Below, one piece after another: positions 46,339-57,513 of a stretch of DNA of 64,000 nucleotides. The stretch comes from Harmonia axyridis (lineage: Eukaryota > Arthropoda > Insecta > Coleoptera > Coccinellidae), in the NCBI RefSeq assembly GCF_914767665.1, contig NC_059504.1:23538001-23602000 (forward strand). Reading direction: 5' to 3'. Position 1 is the first letter of the stretch; every line of letters starts with the position of its first letter. The notes under the pieces are model-generated. The model did no database searches and had not been told where the DNA came from. It worked only from the letters and a program-made list of their open reading frames with translations. A program made the translations under genes and the position numbers.

Positions 46339-49146
46339 CCGTAAAACCGGGTGTCTTGAGACAATTTTCAACTTTGAAAGCGCGTCAATCAAAAACTGTT
46401 AAGGTTATATTATTGAATCTGGCGTCAAATTTTGAGTCTTGGTTTATACAATAAGTAGCACCAACTTTCAATTCTCTCAGTGGCTCCAAAAAAATTTTTT
46501 TTTTGTTTAAGTGGGTGTCTCAAGTCACCAGCGGGGGTCGGGTGGCTTGAGACTTGCAAATTATCACATTTTAAAAGCATTTCACCCGTCTCAAAACGCC
46601 GATTTGAGACGTCTGAAATTGGGAGAGGCTGTTGTCATGTTTTTGGGAACATTTTTCGGAATAAATACAGCTTAGTTTATCAAAAATAGCATTTATTCAA
46701 GAAAATTGAGATCTATATGTTTGAGATCATTAAGAAAACATAATAAATTATTTAAAATAAAATAACAATTTCTAAACACTCAAATAAAATGAAAAATTTC
46801 AATGTAAAACTACAAAAAAAATGAATACAAATAGAATATTACTGGGAATACCATTCTAAGTTTCCACAGAAAAGGTGTACCTTCCCCTGCGGCTACTAAT
46901 GGGAAAAAGTTTAGAAATAATCTGCTCCGCAGTAATTTCAGAGATATCTTCTACGTTAGGAAAAACGTAAACGTTTTTTCCCGTCGTTGCTTTCCTTAAA
47001 AAGGTACATTGGAAAGTTCTAAAATTGTTATCAATTTCTTTGATTTTCCCAATGAATCTCTTTGACTTGGATTTTTGATGAGGTGCGTTGTAATCAAATT
47101 CGGCTAGAACAAAGTCATCTACTAGAATATTGGATGGATTGACGAAGTCTACATCTTCGTCAAAATTTTCTGGAGTGTCTGAAGAGTCTTGACAGGAAAA
47201 GGATCCCTCAGAATCACTTGAGGCCTTCTCTGCTGGAACGATCTTATTTTTTTTCAGAATGGCGGATAAATTGGGGAGTTCTTCATCTTCAGATTGAAGT
47301 AAGCTGGAGTCATTTACAGGTTCTCCATCTGGCTGTGTGGTGGTGGAAGGTATTTCCGCTTGTTCTATGCTTCTACCAGGTTCCACTTGAAGTCTTTTCC
47401 GCCTATTTGAAGTCGTTGTGCTCTCTTTGGTATGAAGATTTCTCAAGAAAATTTCAAAGGCGTTGTCGATAATAACAAAATTATTGTCTTGAGGCTCCTC
47501 AGGTTCGTTTGGGAACTTGTTCAGTATTTTGGTCCGGTCGATGGGATATATACCTGTTGCAGAAAAACCAGCTATCAAATTCTTCGACGTTCTGTCATTT
47601 ACGTTCATTCCATCCAAACACTTCTTTAAAAGTCTAGGAAAAATGTCTTTAGGAACTACACCTCGATTTTTCAATTTCCATTCGAGGAGAACCTCTCTCC
47701 ATGCGCGCTTTAGAGGGCGAAAATATGCCACATCTAATGGTTGACACAAATGAGTGCTATTGGGTGGTAACAGAATGAACCTTATGTTATTATCCTTGCA
47801 CAACTCTATCACTGTTTGGGAGACATGACTAGCCAGATTGTCACCAATCAATGCTTTTGGCTCATTCTTATCGAATTTCGCAAAATATCGCAGCACAACA
47901 GTATTAAACCAGTCCTCGAAAATGGCTTCATTAAACCAAGAAGTCTTTGACCTGTTGTATCTAGCACCTGCAGGTCCATTTTCAGTCCATGTCGTGTATA
48001 AATGTTCGGCTTTATATACTATATACGGGGGCAACAACAATCCAGAAGCAGTACCGGCAAACATAAGTGACTGGCTGGTCTTAGAGCTATCCAGAACTCG
48101 ATGAGCGTGCTTGCATCCTCTTCTAACAATTACTTTCTGTTTGCCTGGATCGTCTGTCATATTTGTTTCGTCGTAATTGATTATTGCATCAGGCTGAATT
48201 CCTTCCAAACTCTTCTCTAATTCGTCGAAATACTTATTGATTGTTGAGCGATTTACGCCAGCTCTCACCCTTTTAATATTCTCACACCAGCGCTGGGTGA
48301 GAATTTGGCGATGTCTTTGTAGGAAATTCCTCATGAACTCCCTTCCTGGCAAATTGTTCTTGAATTTTTGAATAACCCGTCCACTGCTGTCCAGGTAGGC
48401 CTTAATAATATATCGCACATCAAGTGATGTGAAAGGAAATCCCCATTGCGATGCCAGGTGGAGATTATTGACGATTCTCTGCTCCTCATTAGAGGTGAGT
48501 ATAGTTTGTCCACCCGGTTTTAATGTATGGAGATTTTTAACTCTTCTGTCAATCGTATCCTTTGGGATTCCATATTTTTTCGCCACTGCTCGTAGTGACA
48601 TGCCTGCCTTTCTATCTCGCACGGCGCTTTGAAGGCTCTCCTCTGAATAGCGCCTGTAATTTGAAGCGACAAGGCGCTGATATTTTCCCATCTGCAAAAA
48701 AAAAGTGGAACGTAAAACTGAGGTCGACTTGCGACATTGTCTCAATTCACCGACAAAATTGGATTGTTTGCAAAAATAGTCAAAAAGACATAAATAAAAA
48801 AATATTTAGGGATCACCATGTACGGATTGAGAATCACTACGAATGTAGAAACACACTACTAACATCGAATAATAAAAATATATTACCTTAATGGAGATCC
48901 ACTTGAAGTTTTCCAGCGATATCGTAAAAGCGCGAACAGGTGGTATCACGTTCACAGCCACTAACCGTAACCTTCCTCTTTTAAACCGCCAAATCGCTCT
49001 GTATCGTAAAGCCCTGACCACGTGCTTACCAACGCACCAATAACACTCATCAAACAATCGCGTTCAACAATGTTGCCACGTCTTTTAGGAAATCGAGAAG
49101 TTTTGTCTCAAGCCACCATACAGTCTCAAGTCACCCGGTTTTACGG
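46339..49146 (-). mobile_element. Complete pogo/Tigger-like DNA transposon, 2808 bp
   Basis: Ends are 24-bp terminal inverted repeats beginning CCGTAAAACCGGGTG, with one mismatch between the two ends, flanked by a TA target duplication (46337-46338 and 49147-49148). The other spacers show the unoccupied site GGTATATCG. The single long frame inside is on the minus strand and uninterrupted. TA target, inverted repeats and a DD35D transposase place it in the Tc1/mariner-pogo group. The intact ends, intact frame and clean empty sites point to a recent insertion. Confidence 0.95.
46856..48691 (-). CDS. pogo/Tigger-type transposase (DDE superfamily), intact
   Basis: 611 residues. The frame is open 18 codons further upstream, but I start at the internal ATG (48691) because a pyrimidine-rich tract ending in CAG directly precedes it, which looks like a splice acceptor, so an upstream non-coding exon is likely. 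N-terminus: psq/CENP-B-type helix-turn-helix at about 14-54 (YSEESLQSAVRD, MSLRAVAKKYGIPKDTI), then a second helical DNA-binding region at about 75-150 (GFPFTSLDVR, NFLQRHRQI). The catalytic core has Asp174 (NYDETNM), Asp284 (IGDNLASH) and Asp320 (NSTHLCQPLDVAYF), with 35 residues between the last two. The C-terminal ~190 residues are an acidic Ser-rich stretch followed by a folded-looking tail (DDFVLAEFDY to the end). All catalytic residues are present, so cut-and-paste transposition activity is possible. Confidence 0.93.
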   Translation of the reverse strand: MGKYQRLVASNYRRYSEESLQSAVRDRKAGMSLRAVAKKYGIPKDTIDRRVKNLHTLKPGGQTILTSNEEQRIVNNLHLASQWGFPFTSLDVRYIIKAYLDSSGRVIQKFKNNLPGREFMRNFLQRHRQILTQRWCENIKRVRAGVNRSTINKYFDELEKSLEGIQPDAIINYDETNMTDDPGKQKVIVRRGCKHAHRVLDSSKTSQSLMFAGTASGLLLPPYIVYKAEHLYTTWTENGPAGARYNRSKTSWFNEAIFEDWFNTVVLRYFAKFDKNEPKALIGDNLASHVSQTVIELCKDNNIRFILLPPNSTHLCQPLDVAYFRPLKRAWREVLLEWKLKNRGVVPKDIFPRLLKKCLDGMNVNDRTSKNLIAGFSATGIYPIDRTKILNKFPNEPEEPQDNNFVIIDNAFEIFLRNLHTKESTTTSNRRKRLQVEPGRSIEQAEIPSTTTQPDGEPVNDSSLLQSEDEELPNLSAILKKNKIVPAEKASSDSEGSFSCQDSSDTPENFDEDVDFVNPSNILVDDFVLAEFDYNAPHQKSKSKRFIGKIKEIDNNFRTFQCTFLRKATTGKNVYVFPNVEDISEITAEQIISKLFPISSRRGRYTFSVET

Positions 49147-49671
49147 TATATCGTGACACTTTCATTTGAAGGTCTTTCAAGTATATATTCAATGAAATAA
49201 ATTATTGTAAGATCTAATTATACTGGGTGAATTGAAAGATTTTCATTCAATTCAGACTCATAGTTTTTCATAACAGTAATATTATTTTTCATTGTCATTA
49301 AAATTACAATAAATACCCAAACGTATTACCTTCAGCGAAAATATTATATTACATTATTATCAGTTTGCGATTACGCAATTCCTTACCTACGTTCGATAGT
49401 TTGCCTTTATTGAAACTTCATCTTGCTGGTTATGCGCAGTGAGTTCGACATGGCCAAGCTTAAGCCAGACAATCAAGAAGAAGAAAACACAAGCCAGGTT
49501 CTCTCTGGATCATAGACCAGAATTAACTAACTACCTACATTTTTGTACAAGAGATAACCAGTTCATTTTCTGACCAAAAACAACGACCTCTACTACCGAA
49601 AGTTTATACACTTTGCTATAATTTTGATTTCATAATTTTTTTTTACAGTATTGAATTTATATATTGGAATA

Positions 49672-50481
49672 ATGGCTTACGAACACGTAAATCCAGAAGT
49701 AGAATTGAAGGTGAAGGAGGAAGATTTAGAAATTACTGAGGAGTTTATTGAACCAAACGGAAATATTATTGCAAGAGAAACTGGCAGAACATATTACGAG
49801 GCCAATAATATGAAACTGGAAAGTGATGTTGGAGAGAAAGATAGAAATGAAACTCAGGAAAAATTCGAGTGTTGTTTGTGTGAATTTTCGACAATCTGGA
49901 TAGGCAATATCAGGAGACATGTGAACATTGTGCATTTTAACAAAAAAGATTTCAAATGCCGCCTTTGTGACTATATATCAAGTGATAGTAATACGGTTTT
50001 ACAACATATGAGTGATGTACATTTCAAATTGAAAAAATTCCAATGCCATCTTTGTGAATATTCGACGAGTCGAAAAACTAATTTGAAACGTCACATAACA
50101 ACTGTACATTTGAATTTGAAAAAATTTAAATGTGAAGAATGTGCTTATGCCACAAATTTGAGTAGTTCGTTGAAATATCACATACAGAAAGTACATTCAG
50201 ATACGGAAACATATCCAAAACCTAGAAACTACAAATGTAATGTATGTGAATTGTCTACAACTTCAAAAAAAGATTTGAACAAACATATCAAAAGTGTTCA
50301 TTTGAAGATTAAAGACTATCAATGTGATATATGTGAATATAAGGCGAGCAGAAAAACTCATTTAAAAAGTCATATGGAAAATATTCATTCGACTAAAAAG
50401 TGCAAACTATGCGATTTCAGTACAACTGAGCAATGGACTTTAAGAAGACATGTGAAAGACTTACATCCAGAAAAACTGTAG
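49672..50481 (+). CDS. C2H2 zinc-finger protein, array copy 8 (consensus protein)
   Basis: Encodes the consensus protein, identical to copies 2 and 6. Its upstream region (49200-49570) belongs to a different spacer type from its neighbours: CATAACAGTAATATT, AACTTCATCTTGCTGG and GCCAGACAATCAAGAAGAAG, shared with copies 11 and 12 and partly copy 1. This suggests a conversion or crossover breakpoint between promoter region and coding region. It is the first gene downstream of the pogo element, whose right end is about 0.5 kb away. Confidence 0.9.
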   Translation: MAYEHVNPEVELKVKEEDLEITEEFIEPNGNIIARETGRTYYEANNMKLESDVGEKDRNETQEKFECCLCEFSTIWIGNIRRHVNIVHFNKKDFKCRLCDYISSDSNTVLQHMSDVHFKLKKFQCHLCEYSTSRKTNLKRHITTVHLNLKKFKCEECAYATNLSSSLKYHIQKVHSDTETYPKPRNYKCNVCELSTTSKKDLNKHIKSVHLKIKDYQCDICEYKASRKTHLKSHMENIHSTKKCKLCDFSTTEQWTLRRHVKDLHPEKL

Positions 50482-52017
50482 AAAAACATCTATTAAAATT
50501 GGAGAGAATTTGTGAAGCAATTTGTTCATATTCAACTAGAATAATAAATTTGTATATATGTAAATATTTTATGTTTTATTTTATTTTTTTAATATAAATG
50601 AGAATGAAATTAAATTTATATCTTTTTTCAAGCAATAGAAATTTGGAGTAAGGTAAATGTCCCAATTATCGACACAATAGCGTGAGTAAGAATGACAAAG
50701 AGTCTTCAATTACGAAAACAATTTTTATGTAGTTGCAATATAGAATTTCCCATTCTTTGAACCTTCATTTTCAATATACAGGAAAAAAAATCGTAAAATA
50801 GTAGAAATAATTTGAATAAAATGAATAAAATTCAGATGCCCCAATGGTCGACACCATTTAATTTTCCTGTGAAGAAATAAAAAAACAAACGAAGTAATAC
50901 TTCTTCAACAAAAAGTATTCGTGAAGGTGCAAAAATCCTCGTCTTTGAATCGGATTTTTATTGCCCCAGCACTAATTCTTCATGTTGAAATATTATTTAG
51001 CAACGTGTTTTTTCGAAGAATTCAAATGCCCTTATATTACTTACGAAAAATATTAAAAAAGTGAAAAATATGAAGGGGTGGTTCTGTATTTTTTACTTGT
51101 ACATTTACCCAATTCTTAACTAAAATACAGAAAACAAGTACCTGCATAGATTTTTGCCTCTAGTGTCATCAAAGTCAAAACCATTCACACCAATTATCTG
51201 CAATCTTTAAAGAGATAAGGGAGAAACTTTCTTATAATTGAAAACCTTATTTTGTTATACAGTAATTGCAATGTAATAGCTTTTAATTATATGCACATTT
51301 CCAATGATTTTTATTTATTCTGAGGGGTCAAAGAAAACTCTTATGATATAAAAAATTATCTTATCTCGCTTGAGGCAGTTAGAATTTTACCAATACTTCT
51401 CAGAAATATACGGTAGGGTGTAAATGTATGAAATCAATTCATTTCTTCTCAATTCTTGGTATTCCTGCGAAAGAGATTACGTTATTGGTATATCGTGACA
51501 CTTTCATTTGAAGGTCTTTCAAGTATATATTCAATGAAATAAATTATTGTAAGATCTAGGTAATTATACTGGGTGAATTGAAAGATTTTCATTCAATTCA
51601 GACTCATAGTTTTTCATTACGGTAATATTATTTTTCATTGTCATTGAAATTACAATAAATACCCAAACGTATTACCTTCAGCGAAAATATTATATTACAT
51701 TGTTACCAGTTTGCGATTACGCAATTCCTTACCTACGTTCGATAGTTTGCCTTTATTAAAACTTCGCCTTGCTGGTTATGCGCAGTGAGTTCGACATGGC
51801 CAAGCTTAAGCCAGTCAATCAAGAAGAAGAATACACAAGCCAGGTTCTCTCTGGATCATAGACCAGAATTAACTAACTACCTACATTTTTGTACAAGAGA
51901 CAACCAGTTCATTTTCTGACCAAAAACAACGACCTCTACTACCGAAAGTTTATACACTTTGCTATAATTTTGATTTCATAATTTTTTTTTACAGTATTGA
52001 ATTTATATATTGGAATA

Positions 52018-52827
52018 ATGGCTTACGAACACGTAAATCCAGAAGTAGAATTGAAGGTGAAGGAGGAAGATTTAGAAATTACTGAGGAGTTTATTGAACC
52101 AAACGGAAATATTATTGCAAGAGAAACTGGCAGAACATATTACGAGGCCAATAATATGAAACTGGAAAGTGATGTTGGAGAGAAAGATAGAAATGAAACT
52201 CAGGAAAAATTCGAGTGTTGTTTGTGTGAATTTTCGACAATTTGGATAGGCAATATCAGGAGACATGTGAACATTGTGCATTTTAACAAAAAAGATTTCA
52301 AATGCCGCCTTTGTGACTATATATCAAGTGATAGTGATACGGTTTTACAACATATGAGTGATGTACATTTCAAATTGAAAAAATTCCAATGCCATCTTTG
52401 TGAATATTCGACGAGTCGAAAAACTAATTTGAAACGTCACATAACAACTGTACATTTGAATTTGAAAAAATTTAAATGTGAAGAATGTGCTTATGCCACA
52501 AATTTGAGTAGTTCGTTGAAATATCACATACAGAAAGTACATTCAGATACGGAAACATATCCAAAACCTAGAAACTACAAATGTAATGTATGTGAATTGT
52601 CTACAACTTCAGAAAAAGATTTGAACATACATATCAAAAGTGTTCATTTGAAGATTAAAGACTATCAATGTGATATATGTGAATATAAGGCGAGCAGAAA
52701 AACTCATTTAAAAAGTCATATGGAAAATATTCATTCGACTAAAAAGTGCAAATTATGCGATTTCAGTACAACTGAGCAATGGACTTTAAGAAGACATGTG
52801 AAAGACTTACATCCAGAAAAACTGTAG
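52018..52827 (+). CDS. C2H2 zinc-finger protein, array copy 9
   Basis: Frame and zinc ligands are intact. Three replacements: Asp for Asn in SDSDTVLQ (finger 2, helix position 2), and in finger 5 Glu for Lys at helix position 1 (TSEKDL) plus Ile for Lys at position 6 (LNIHIK). With two changes in the finger 5 recognition helix, this copy is the most likely of the set to differ in binding. The stop is followed by TAGATAAAC where others have TAGAAAAAC. Confidence 0.9.
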   Translation: MAYEHVNPEVELKVKEEDLEITEEFIEPNGNIIARETGRTYYEANNMKLESDVGEKDRNETQEKFECCLCEFSTIWIGNIRRHVNIVHFNKKDFKCRLCDYISSDSDTVLQHMSDVHFKLKKFQCHLCEYSTSRKTNLKRHITTVHLNLKKFKCEECAYATNLSSSLKYHIQKVHSDTETYPKPRNYKCNVCELSTTSEKDLNIHIKSVHLKIKDYQCDICEYKASRKTHLKSHMENIHSTKKCKLCDFSTTEQWTLRRHVKDLHPEKL

Positions 52828-54362
52828 ATAAACATCTATTAAAATTGCAGAGAATTTGTGAAGCAATTTGTTCATATTCAACTAGAATAATAAATTTGTA
52901 TATATGTAAATATTTTATGTTTTATTTTATTTTTTTAATATAAATGAGAATGAAATTAAATTTATATCTTTTTTCAAGCAATAGAAATTTGGAGTAAGGT
53001 AAATGTCCCAATTATCGACACAATAGCGTGAGTAAGAATGACAAAGAGTCTTCAATTACGAAAACAATTTTTATGTAGTTGCAATATAGAATTTCCCATT
53101 CTTTGAACCTTCATTTTCAATATACAGGAAAAAAAATCGTAAAATAGTAGAAATAATTTGAATAAAATGAATAAAATTCAGATGCCCCAATGGTCGACAC
53201 CATTTAATTTTCCTGTGAAGAAATAAAAAAACAAACGAAGTAATACTTCTTCAACAAAAAGTATTCGTGAAGGTGCAAAAATCCTCGTCTTTGAATCGGA
53301 TTTTTGTTGCCCCAGCACTAATTCTTCATGTTAAAATATTATTTAGCAACGTGTTTTTTCGAAGAATTCAAATGCCCTTATATTACTTACGAAAAATATT
53401 AAAAAAGTGAAAAATATGAAGGGGTGGTTCTGTATTTTTTACTTGTACATTTACCCAATTCTTAACTAAAATACAGAAAACAAGTACCTGCATAGATTTT
53501 TGCCTCTAGTGTCATCAAAGTCAAAACCATTCACACCAATTATCTGCAATCTTTAAAGAGATAAGGGAGAAACTTTCTTATAATTGAAAACCTTATTTTG
53601 TTATACAGTAATTGCAATGTAATAGCTTTTAATTATATGCACATTTCCAATGGTTTTTATTTATTCTGAGGGGCCAAAGAAAACTCTTATGATATAAAAA
53701 ATTATCTTATCTCGCTTGAGGCAGTTAGAATTTTACCAATACTTCTCAGAAATATACAGTAGGGTGTAAATGTATGAAATCAATTCATTTCTTCTCAATT
53801 CTTGGTATTCCTGCGAAAGAGATTACGTTATTGGTATATCGTGACACTTTCATTTGAAGGTCTTTCAAGTATATATTCAATGAAATAAATAATTGTAAGA
53901 TCTAGGTAATTATACTGGGTGAATTGAAAGATTTTCATTCAATTCAGACTCATAGTTTTTATTACGGTAATATTATTTTTCATTGTCATTGAAATTACAA
54001 TAAATACCCAAACGTATTACCTTCAGCGAAAATATTATACTACATTGTTACCAGTTTGCGATTACGCAATTCCTTACCTACGTTCGATAGTTTGCCTTTA
54101 TTAAAACTTCGCCTTGCTGGTTATGCGCAGTGAGTTCGACATGGCCAAGCTTAAGCCAGTCAATCAAGAAGAAGAATACACAAGCCAGGTTCTCTCTGGA
54201 TCATAGACCAGAATTAACTAACTACCTACATTTTTGTACAAGAGACAACCAGTTCATTTTCTGACCAAAAACAACGACCTCTACTACCGAAAGTTTATAC
54301 ACTTTGCTATAATTTTGATTTCATAATTTTTTTTTACAGTATTGAATTTATATATTGGAATA

Positions 54363-55172
54363 ATGGCTTACGAACACGTAAATCCAGAAGTAGAATTGAA
54401 GGTGAAGGAGGAAGATTTAGAAATTACTGAGGAGTTTATTGAACCAAACGGAAATATTATTGCAAGAGAAACTGGCAGAACATATTACGAGGCCAATAAT
54501 ATGAAACTGGAAAGTGATGTTGGAGAGAAAGATAGAAATGAAACTCAGGAAAAATTCGAGTGTTGTTTGTGTGAATTTTCGACAATCTGGATAGGCAATA
54601 TCAGGAGACATGTGAACATTGTGCATTTTAACAAAAAAGATTTCAAATGCCGCCTTTGTGACTATATATCAAGTGATAGTAATACGGTTTTACAACATAT
54701 GAGTGATGTACATTTCAAATTGAAAAAATTCCAATGCCATCTTTGTGAATATTCGACGAGTCGAAAAACTAATTTGAAACGTCACATAACAACTGTACAT
54801 TTGAATTTGAAAAAATTTAAATGTGAAGAATGTGCTTATGCCACAAATTTGAGTAGTTCGTTGAAATATCACATACAGAAAGTACATTCAGATACGGAAA
54901 CATATCCAAAACCTAGAAACTACAAATGTAATGTATGTGAATTGTCTAAAACTTCGAAAAAAGATTTGAACAAACATATCAAAAGTGTTCATTTGAAGAT
55001 TAAAGACTATCAATGTGATATATGTGAATATGAGGCGAGCAGAAAAACTCATTTAAAAAGTCATATGGAAAATATTCATTCGACTAAAAAGTGCAAATTA
55101 TGCGATTTCAGTACAACTGAGCAATGGACTTTAAGAAGACATGTGAAAGACTTACATCCAGAAAAACTGTAG
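54363..55172 (+). CDS. C2H2 zinc-finger protein, array copy 10
   Basis: Frame and zinc ligands are intact. Two charge-altering replacements outside the recognition positions: Lys for Thr in CELSKTSKKD (finger 5) and Glu for Lys in CEYEASRKT (finger 6). The downstream 3' untranslated region has a private T (TATTAAATTTGG), and the spacer that follows returns to the AATACAAAT state found at the array edges. Confidence 0.9.
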   Translation: MAYEHVNPEVELKVKEEDLEITEEFIEPNGNIIARETGRTYYEANNMKLESDVGEKDRNETQEKFECCLCEFSTIWIGNIRRHVNIVHFNKKDFKCRLCDYISSDSNTVLQHMSDVHFKLKKFQCHLCEYSTSRKTNLKRHITTVHLNLKKFKCEECAYATNLSSSLKYHIQKVHSDTETYPKPRNYKCNVCELSKTSKKDLNKHIKSVHLKIKDYQCDICEYEASRKTHLKSHMENIHSTKKCKLCDFSTTEQWTLRRHVKDLHPEKL

Positions 55173-56703
55173 AAAAACATCTATTAAATTTGGAGAGAAT
55201 TTGTGAAGCAATTTGTTCATATTCAATTAGAATAATAAATTTGTATATATGTAAATATTTTATGTTTTATTTTATTTTTTTAATATAAATGAGAATGAAA
55301 TTAAATTTATATCTTTTTTCAAGCAATACAAATTTGGAGTAAGGTAAATGTCCCAATTATCGACACAATAGCGTGAGTAAGAATGACAAAGAGTCTTCAA
55401 TTACGAAAACAATTTTTATGTAGTTGCAATATAGAATTTCCCATTCTTTGAACCTTCATTTTCAATATACAGAAAAAAAATCGTAAAATAGTAGAAATAA
55501 TTTGAATAAAATGAATAAAATTCAGATGCCCCAATGGTCGACACCATTTAATTTTCCTGTGAAGAAATAAAAAAACAAACGAAGTAATACTTCTTCAACA
55601 AAAAGTATTCGTGAAGGTGCAAAAATCCTCGTCTTTGAATCGGATTTTTGTTGCCCCAGCACTAATTCTTCATGTTAAAATATTATTTAGCAACGTGTTT
55701 TTGCGAAGAATTCAAATGCCCTTATATTACTTACGAAAAATATTAAAAAAGTGAAAAATATGAAGGGGTGGTTCTGTATTTTTTACTTGTACATTTACCC
55801 AATTCTTAACTAAAATACAGAAAACAAGTACCTGCATAGATTTTTGCCTCTAGTGTCATCAAAGTCAAAACCATTCACACCAATTATCTGCAATCTTTAA
55901 AGAGATAAGGGAGAAACTTTCTTATAATTGAAAACCTTATTTTGTTATACAGTAATTGCAATGTAATAGCTTTTAATTATATGCACATTTCCAATGGTTT
56001 TTATTTATTCTGAGGGGTCAAAGAAAACTCTTATGATATAAAAAATTATCTTATCTCGCTTGAGGCAGTTAGAATTTTACCAATACTTCTCAGAAATATA
56101 CGGTAGGGTGTAAATGTATGAAATCAATTCATTTCTTCTCAATTCTTGGTATTCCTGCGAAAGAGATTACGTTATTGGTATATCGTGACACTTTCATTTG
56201 AAGGTCTTTCAAGTATATATTCAATGAACTAAATTATTGTAAGATCTAATTATACTGGGTGAATTGAAAGATTTTCATTCAATTCAGACTCATAGTTTTT
56301 CATAACAGTAATATTATTTTTCATTGTCATTAAAATTACAATAAATACCCAAACGTATTACCTTCAGCGAAAATATTATATTACATTATTACCAGTTTGC
56401 TATTACGCAATTCCTTACCTACGTTCGATAGTTTGCCTTTATTGAAACTTCATCTTGCTGGTTATGCGCAGTGAGTTCGACATGGCCGAGCTTAAGCCAG
56501 ACAATCAAGAAGAAGAAAACACAAGCCAGGTTCTCTCTGGATCATAGACCAGAATTAACTAACTACCTACATTTTTGTACAAGAGATAACCAGTTCATTT
56601 TCTGACCAAAAACAACGACCTCTACTACCGAAAGTTTATACACTTTGCTATAATTTTGATTTCATAATTTTTTTTTACAGTATTGAATTTATATATTGGA
56701 ATA

Positions 56704-57513
56704 ATGGCTTACGAACACGTAAATCCAGAAGTAGAATTGAAGGTGAAGGAGGAAGATTTAGAAATTACTGAGGAGTTTATTGAACCAAACGGAAATATTA
56801 TTGCAAGAGAAACTGGCAGAACATATTACGAGGCCAATAATATGAAACTGGAAAGTGATGTTGGAGAGAAAGATAGAAATGAAACTCAGGAAAAATTCGA
56901 GTGTTGTTTGTGTGAATTTTCGACAATCTGGATAGGCAATTTCAGGAGACATGTGAACATTGTGCATTTTAACAAAAAAGATTTCAAATGCCGCCTTTGT
57001 GACTATATATCAAGTGATAGTAATACTGTTTTACAACATATGAGTGATGTACATTTCAAATTGAAAAAATTCCAATGCCATCTTTGTGAATATTCGACGA
57101 GTCGAAAAACTAATTTGAAACGTCACATAACAACTGTACATTTGAATTTGAAGAAATTTAAATGTGAAGAATGTGCTCATGCCACAAATTTGAGTAGTTC
57201 GTTGAAATATCACATACAGAAAGTACATTCAGATAGGGAAACATATCCAAGACCTAGAAACTACAAATGTAATGTATGTGAATTGTCTACAACTTCAAAA
57301 AAAGATTTGAACAAACATATCAAAAGTGTTCATTTGAAGATTAAAGACTATCAATGTGATATATGTGAATATAAGGCGAGCAGAAAAACTCATTTAAAAA
57401 GTCATATGGAAAATATTCATTCGACTAAAAAGTGCAAATTATGCGATTTCAGTACAACTGAGCAATGGACTTTAAGAAGACATGTGAAAGACTTACATCC
57501 AGAAAAACTGTAG
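56704..57513 (+). CDS. C2H2 zinc-finger protein, array copy 11
   Basis: First of a right-edge subgroup (copies 11-13) that shares His for Tyr in ECAHATN (finger 4) and Arg for Thr in SDRETY (linker 4-5). It also has Phe for Ile in GNFRRH (finger 1), shared with copies 1 and 12, and a private Arg for Lys in TYPRPRN. All zinc ligands are intact. Confidence 0.9.
   Translation: MAYEHVNPEVELKVKEEDLEITEEFIEPNGNIIARETGRTYYEANNMKLESDVGEKDRNETQEKFECCLCEFSTIWIGNFRRHVNIVHFNKKDFKCRLCDYISSDSNTVLQHMSDVHFKLKKFQCHLCEYSTSRKTNLKRHITTVHLNLKKFKCEECAHATNLSSSLKYHIQKVHSDRETYPRPRNYKCNVCELSTTSKKDLNKHIKSVHLKIKDYQCDICEYKASRKTHLKSHMENIHSTKKCKLCDFSTTEQWTLRRHVKDLHPEKL

Noticed and set aside
47218..48632. Plus-strand frames opposite the transposase
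   Set aside because: Antisense shadows of the transposase coding region.
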